The notes beneath the pieces were generated by a model. It was not told where the DNA came from. It was given only the letters and a program-made list of their open reading frames with translations, and made no database searches. The position numbers were made by a program, and so were the translations under genes. Shown here piece after piece: positions 60,309 to 64,000 of a stretch of DNA of 64,000 nucleotides. Origin of the DNA: GW2011-AR15 sp964428335 (GTDB taxonomy: Archaea; Nanobdellota; Nanobdellia; Woesearchaeales; GW2011-AR15); assembly GCA_964428335.1 (NCBI GenBank), contig CAYRXW010000007.1, forward strand, positions 21,471 to 85,470, given 5' to 3'. Position 1 is the first letter of the stretch, and every line of letters starts with the position of its first letter.

Positions 60309-61172
60309 TTATCTTATGAATGTGATTAAAACAACACTGTTGAATATGACTGTATAGATTAAAGCCAAAAGAAAACTTGGCACAAACGGAATGCCATATT
60401 TCACTTTTATTCTCTTTATCTTGCCTAATGCGCTCAGTTTCAATAGCTCCTCAATCTGCTCTTTTCTTATCCCCAAGTCTTTAGGTCCTGCTATTAATTT
60501 CCCATCTATTTTTATATCTTCGACAATCCAGTCCCCTTCTGTCACTTTACCTGGCTCAATCATCTTTATCATTGATATCTTTTCTACCAGCCTGACATAG
60601 ATGAACATGTAGTTTGTAAGATACATGAATAAAATCAATATTACTGCAACTATTTTCAGATACATGTTTAAGTGGAGAAAATACACAGCTAATGCAAGGG
60701 TAACGGAAATTATCCCTGAGATGAACCTGGCTTTTTTATGCTTCTTCAATTCTTTTACATATTCCTTTGTTATCTTTTTCCTGTTTTTTACTGCAAGGAA
60801 TATTATCCATGCAAGACCATAAAATGCCCCGAAAAATAACATATTCACTATGAATTTCATGAAAAATGAGAATGTGAAAGGATAATCTATGCCAAACATT
60901 GCGCCAAGGCCAAAGAGCATCTTGCTGTCTCCTCCACCCCATTGCCCTGTATAATACATAATCATCCCAAGGATGAATGCAAATCCAAATCCAAGAACGC
61001 TTCTTTGGAAGAACAGCCAGTCTGAATAGAATACAGTCAGAATCAGGTTCCCAAAAATTCCTATGGCAACAAGGCTGTAATTCAGCCAGTCCGGAACCTC
61101 AAGTGTTTTTATGTCGGTAAAGCTCCCTATTGCTACTGCAATCAAGGCAAGGATTATGAAAAAATCAAGCAT
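60309..61172 (-). CDS. Prepilin peptidase, A24 aspartyl family (FlaK/EppA-like)
   Basis: 287 residues and about eight TM helices. Catalytic Asp residues are in SFTDIKTLEVPDWLNY (about residue 20) and in GQWGGGDSKMLFGLGA (the GxGD motif, about residue 82). It cleaves the basic leader of type IV pilins or archaellins on the cytoplasmic side. It has an extra cytoplasmic segment (about 195-255: KVTEGDWIVEDIKIDGKLIA) between TM helices. No pilin or archaellum genes are in this window, apart from the candidate small exported protein at 35052. Confidence 0.9.
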   Translation of the reverse strand: MLDFFIILALIAVAIGSFTDIKTLEVPDWLNYSLVAIGIFGNLILTVFYSDWLFFQRSVLGFGFAFILGMIMYYTGQWGGGDSKMLFGLGAMFGIDYPFTFSFFMKFIVNMLFFGAFYGLAWIIFLAVKNRKKITKEYVKELKKHKKARFISGIISVTLALAVYFLHLNMYLKIVAVILILFMYLTNYMFIYVRLVEKISMIKMIEPGKVTEGDWIVEDIKIDGKLIAGPKDLGIRKEQIEELLKLSALGKIKRIKVKYGIPFVPSFLLALIYTVIFNSVVLITFIR

Positions 61173-61263
61173 AGAATATTACCTCGCAACGGAATTTTTA
61201 AATATGCCGGTTTTTCAAAAATTTTAAATAGTGCCCTCATTTAAGGTATTTTTGGTGATTATT

Positions 61264-61677
61264 ATGGATGATGATGTTTTTAAGATGAAAAGCGATCTTG
61301 ACAGGATAAAGGAAAAGGTTTCAAATTATGATGATCTTACAAGATCTGTAAATTCCCTGAACAGGATTTTTGAGGAGGCTTCAGCAGAACTGAAGCTTGA
61401 TGCACACGATGCTGTCCTGGTTTCAGAAAAGCTTGATAAGATACTGAACGGGCTTGAAAAGATAGAGATACAGAATGAGAAAATTGCAAAAGGAATTGTT
61501 GCCCTTGCTGATATGATTGAAGACTTAAATAAGTCAAGGCCTTTGTCGCAATCAAGACCTCCTTCAGGAATCTCAATAAGCCCTCCGCCTTCTCCTAATC
61601 CACCTGGAGTCAAGCCGCTTCCGGGCTACAACCTGCCAAAGCAGGAAGAAAAAAAGAGGAATTTTCTGAGCTTCTAA
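61264..61677 (+). CDS. Coiled-coil protein with a Pro/Ser-rich tail, 137 residues
   Basis: Not recognised. From ATG 61264: helical N-terminal part (FKMKSDLDRIKEKVSNYDDL; LDKILNGLEKIEIQNEKIAK), then a disordered tail (SRPPSGISISPPPSPNPPGV) and a short end KQEEKKRNFLSF. Heptad-like. The start of the longer frame at 61231 lacks support; GGTGAT lies just before 61264. The stop overlaps the next gene's start region (TAATATGG). Confidence 0.65.
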   Translation: MDDDVFKMKSDLDRIKEKVSNYDDLTRSVNSLNRIFEEASAELKLDAHDAVLVSEKLDKILNGLEKIEIQNEKIAKGIVALADMIEDLNKSRPLSQSRPPSGISISPPPSPNPPGVKPLPGYNLPKQEEKKRNFLSF

Positions 61678-61678
61678 T

Positions 61679-62089
61679 ATGGCTATAGTTTCAGATCCGA
61701 CAAAAATCAGGGCAAAAGTGTTTCTTAAGTATTTGGTGCACGTAGCAAAAAAAAGGGGATTTAGACAGGTTAAACCCTCTTTCAAATCTGCCCCAGTTCT
61801 CACTAAGAATGAAGTCATTGAGAGAAGCAATTTTTTAGATAAAAGGTCAATTGAGATTACTGAAGAAAGAATCAAAGAGCTGGAATCTAAAATTAACATC
61901 CATTATACACAAAATAAATACCTTCCTTTTGAAGAGAGACTGAAGTCATTAAGGAGAAGGATATATGCACTTAGAAGAAGAAAGGATGCAAAGAAAGACA
62001 AGCTGAAGTTTATACTTGAAAAAATAAAAAGCTGTGAGGTTCTTCTTAAGAAGATGAAGCAGAATGATATCAACGAGGTTGATATTTAA
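61679..62089 (+). CDS. Basic coiled-coil protein, 136 residues
   Basis: Not recognised. Starts MAIVSDPTKIRAKVFLKYLV and is strongly basic, with two helices rich in Arg/Lys (RLKSLRRRIYALRRRKDAKK; KFILEKIKSCEVLLKKMKQN). Could bind nucleic acid or a membrane surface. It follows the preceding gene with a one-base gap, so the two form a pair. Convergent with the histone-like gene. Confidence 0.65.
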   Translation: MAIVSDPTKIRAKVFLKYLVHVAKKRGFRQVKPSFKSAPVLTKNEVIERSNFLDKRSIEITEERIKELESKINIHYTQNKYLPFEERLKSLRRRIYALRRRKDAKKDKLKFILEKIKSCEVLLKKMKQNDINEVDI

Positions 62090-62093
62090 TAAT

Positions 62094-62258
62094 TTAGATA
62101 TCCCTTGCCATAAGGGTTCTTCTGTTGTTCCGTTTCATCCTTTCGACGCTCTTTTTGATGATATTCTCTACCTCTACGTTGAGTGCTGGATAAAACTCTT
62201 CAGCAATGCTTATATTCCCTACTATTTCCTTTATCTGTGCTTTTGTGACAAGATACAT
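62094..62258 (-). CDS. Short histone-fold protein (DUF1931-like)
   Basis: 54 residues from ATG 62258, where GGGGTGA lies seven bases upstream. MYLVTKAQIKEIVGNISIAE, EFYPALNVEVENIIKKSVER, MKRNNRRTLMARDI: the pattern shared with DUF1931 (V-K-x2-h-K...FY-x-ALN-x2-V-x2-II-x2-h-x-R...N-x-R-x-T-L-x2-R-D-h) is the N-terminal histone fold ending in the R-x-T-x4-D pair of histones. DUF1931 proteins normally carry two tandem folds; here only one is present. Such a protein would need to dimerise. It lies 10 bases downstream of gltX. Confidence 0.72.
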   Translation of the reverse strand: MYLVTKAQIKEIVGNISIAEEFYPALNVEVENIIKKSVERMKRNNRRTLMARDI

Positions 62259-62268
62259 TTTTTCACCC

Positions 62269-63933
62269 CTATTTATTTGTAAACCAGAACCTGTAGACTT
62301 CCCCTTTTTCATCTAACCTACAGAAACCAAATCTCTGGAACTGGACTATGTCCCCTGTTTTCAGTTCTTTTAGCATAGGTTCGCTAAGACCTGTTATCCT
62401 TGTGTTGTCAGGCATCCTTACTTCAACTTTAATCAAGTCATGCTGCTTTGGAAGCCACTGGATGATTAAATTTCCCTTTCCTTTGAATTTTTCATATTCA
62501 ATTGAGTGGAACTTCCCGTTCTCAAGATTAAGGCAGTCCATCAGCCTTATTATTCCTTTAAATTTATCATGATCTTCCTTCGATACATAGAACTTTTCCT
62601 TTGTCTTGTAATGCCTGAATCCTTTTTCAGGGTGATCTGGATGAAGGTTCAATCTTATCTCTTGATCTGGAGCGCCTTTTACTTCTATCTCAACAGGATC
62701 GTTTATGAAAAAATACCTGTTTACAACAGGATCAAGGATGCTCCTATTTATGCTTTCTATCATGCTCCAGTCGATATTTTTTCCAGTGTTTGCTGAAAGT
62801 TTCATCTGAAGCATCAATTCATAAAATGTCTGCGGCATTATGCCCCTTCGTTTCAACGCTTTTAATGTGACTAAGCTTGGATCATCCCATCCTGAGACTT
62901 TCCCTGAAGATATAAGTTCCCTAATCTCCCTTCCCTGCGTTGTGGCTCCTTTGATATTGAACCTTCCGTATTGTATGACTTCCTGTTTTGGAAGATCCAA
63001 GGATTCTTTTATGAATTCCTGAAGCTCTATCCTCATTGACCCGAATTCCGAGCTTCTTAATATATGGGTAACTCCTCCGACAGAATCTTCAACTGAGTTC
63101 TCAAAGTCATACATCGGCCATGCTGCATATTTCTTTCCCTGCCTGAAATGCTCTTCTTTATTTATCCTGAATAGCACAGGGTCCCGCATGACAGCATTTT
63201 GCGAGGCCATATCTGCCATAAGTCTTAGTGTTGATGTTCCCTCACTATATTCTCCTGAAATCATTTTTTTCCATTCGGAAAGGTTTTTTTCCTCGCTGTT
63301 TTTTCTGCATCCACACTCTTTTTCATTCTCCCTGTGCTCTTTCATCACTTCCTGGCTGCAGAAGCACACATATGCTTTCTTTCTCTTGATTAACTTCTCA
63401 GCCAAGTCATAAAACATTGGCATGTCATCGCTGACAAATTTTACAACATCAGGCTTTATTCCTATATATTCTATATCTTCAAGAATTGCATCTGCAAACT
63501 CATAACTACTTTTTTCAGGATTTGTATCCTCAAACCTTACGATGCATTTGCCATCATACATCTTTGCATAGGTATAGTTTATCAAAAATGACAATGCATG
63601 ACCCAGATGGCTGTATTTGCTAGGTTCTGGAGGTATCCTTGTGACGACTTTTCCCTTTTCTGCATTAGGAAGAGGAGGGAGACCTTTTATCTCCTCTTTG
63701 ACTGGCTTTTCAAGCTTTTCAGATTTCTCAAATTCTTCTTTTTGCTTTTCAACTGTCAGAGAATTAACTTCTGCAATTACCTCATTTATCTTCTTGGAGA
63801 TTGATTTCATATCCTGCTTGAGCTCAGGGTGCTCTGCAAGGACTTTTCCTATTACTGCCCCGGGATTTGCTTTCCCGTTAAATTTTTGTGCATTTTCAAG
63901 CGCGAAGAACCTTATTTTCTGATTTATTTCCAT
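62269..63933 (-). CDS. gltX: Glutamyl-tRNA synthetase, archaeal type
   Basis: 554 residues. It charges tRNA-Glu (its tRNA is at 13611-13685). An N-terminal helical extension (about 1-90) precedes the class I catalytic core RIPPEPSKYSHLGHALSFLI (HIGH-equivalent HLGH), FCSQEVMKEH (zinc-region-like), DFENSVEDSVGGVTHILRSS. The KMSKS-equivalent position reads FNIKGATTQGREIRELI, which departs from the usual SKR-type motif. The C-terminal beta barrels are archaeal/eukaryotic style. The promoter has a TATA (CTTTAAAATAC, 63956-63966) 26 bases before the ATG, so a leaderless mRNA is likely. Confidence 0.95.
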   Translation of the reverse strand: MEINQKIRFFALENAQKFNGKANPGAVIGKVLAEHPELKQDMKSISKKINEVIAEVNSLTVEKQKEEFEKSEKLEKPVKEEIKGLPPLPNAEKGKVVTRIPPEPSKYSHLGHALSFLINYTYAKMYDGKCIVRFEDTNPEKSSYEFADAILEDIEYIGIKPDVVKFVSDDMPMFYDLAEKLIKRKKAYVCFCSQEVMKEHRENEKECGCRKNSEEKNLSEWKKMISGEYSEGTSTLRLMADMASQNAVMRDPVLFRINKEEHFRQGKKYAAWPMYDFENSVEDSVGGVTHILRSSEFGSMRIELQEFIKESLDLPKQEVIQYGRFNIKGATTQGREIRELISSGKVSGWDDPSLVTLKALKRRGIMPQTFYELMLQMKLSANTGKNIDWSMIESINRSILDPVVNRYFFINDPVEIEVKGAPDQEIRLNLHPDHPEKGFRHYKTKEKFYVSKEDHDKFKGIIRLMDCLNLENGKFHSIEYEKFKGKGNLIIQWLPKQHDLIKVEVRMPDNTRITGLSEPMLKELKTGDIVQFQRFGFCRLDEKGEVYRFWFTNK

Positions 63934-64000
63934 ATATAAAAGTAAATTGCAGGTATTTTAAAGGTTTTCCAAAAAAAAGCATCAAGAAAAGAAGAAAATT

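Overview
The window is chromosomal DNA of an AT-rich archaeon. The evidence is the multisubunit RNA polymerase with split A and B subunits, TFE, Spt5/SecE, aIF1A, an A-type ATP synthase, BHB-type tRNA introns, TATA boxes about 25 bases ahead of leaderless start codons, and a 16S-tRNA-Ala-23S operon. Small compact genes, many unrecognised membrane or coiled-coil proteins, and several bacterial-type enzymes (MetK, MutS, GlpX, LspA) suggest a DPANN lineage of the Woesearchaeota/Pacearchaeota kind; that placement is inference. The 16S 3' end (GGATCACCTCC) matches the GAGGTGA-like ribosome binding sites used below to choose starts.

Layout. 1-7.1 kb: end of rpoH, then rpoB2-rpoB1-rpoA1-rpoA2. 7.8-12.75 kb, minus strand: 16S, tRNA-Ala(UGC) with two introns, 23S; no linked 5S. 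12.8-26.9 kb: mixed housekeeping and orphan genes, including a MazG-like enzyme, tRNA-Glu with a duplicated 3' end, a transcription-factor/aminotransferase fusion, a first TFE-alpha, a phosphohexomutase, GlpX and class I aldolase, LspA, aIF1A, enolase, two intron-bearing tRNA-Ser genes, a lone receiver domain and a pentameric ligand-gated channel homologue.

27-30.4 kb is an AT-richer accessory island. It holds a ribbon-helix-helix/214-residue toxin-antitoxin-like pair, an IS6-like transposase, and an AbrB/two-TM pair. GTAC-type palindromes around the promoters link them. 30.5-42.2 kb: a VTT-domain protein, MetK with a divergent HTH-CBS regulator and shared palindromes, a phosphoesterase, an unrecognised three-gene membrane/coiled-coil operon, a PAC2 protein, a candidate structured RNA, spt5-secE, and a cassette of two paralogous membrane proteins around a CBS-TM protein. 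42.2-49.5 kb: TPR and orphan proteins, a DUF3467 protein next to a second TFE-alpha, cytidylate kinase and MutS.

49.6-59 kb: an AbrB-PhoU regulator followed by the complete A-ATP synthase operon H-I-K-E-C-F-A-B-D; both promoters carry the same 10-base motif. 59-64 kb: a protein with three tandem winged helices, a prepilin peptidase, orphan coiled-coil genes, a short histone-fold protein and GluRS. The strongest candidates for something new are the doubly interrupted tRNA-Ala, the GTAC-operator island, the HTH-aminotransferase fusion, the 35-37.4 kb membrane operon and the 39.3-41 kb CBS cassette.
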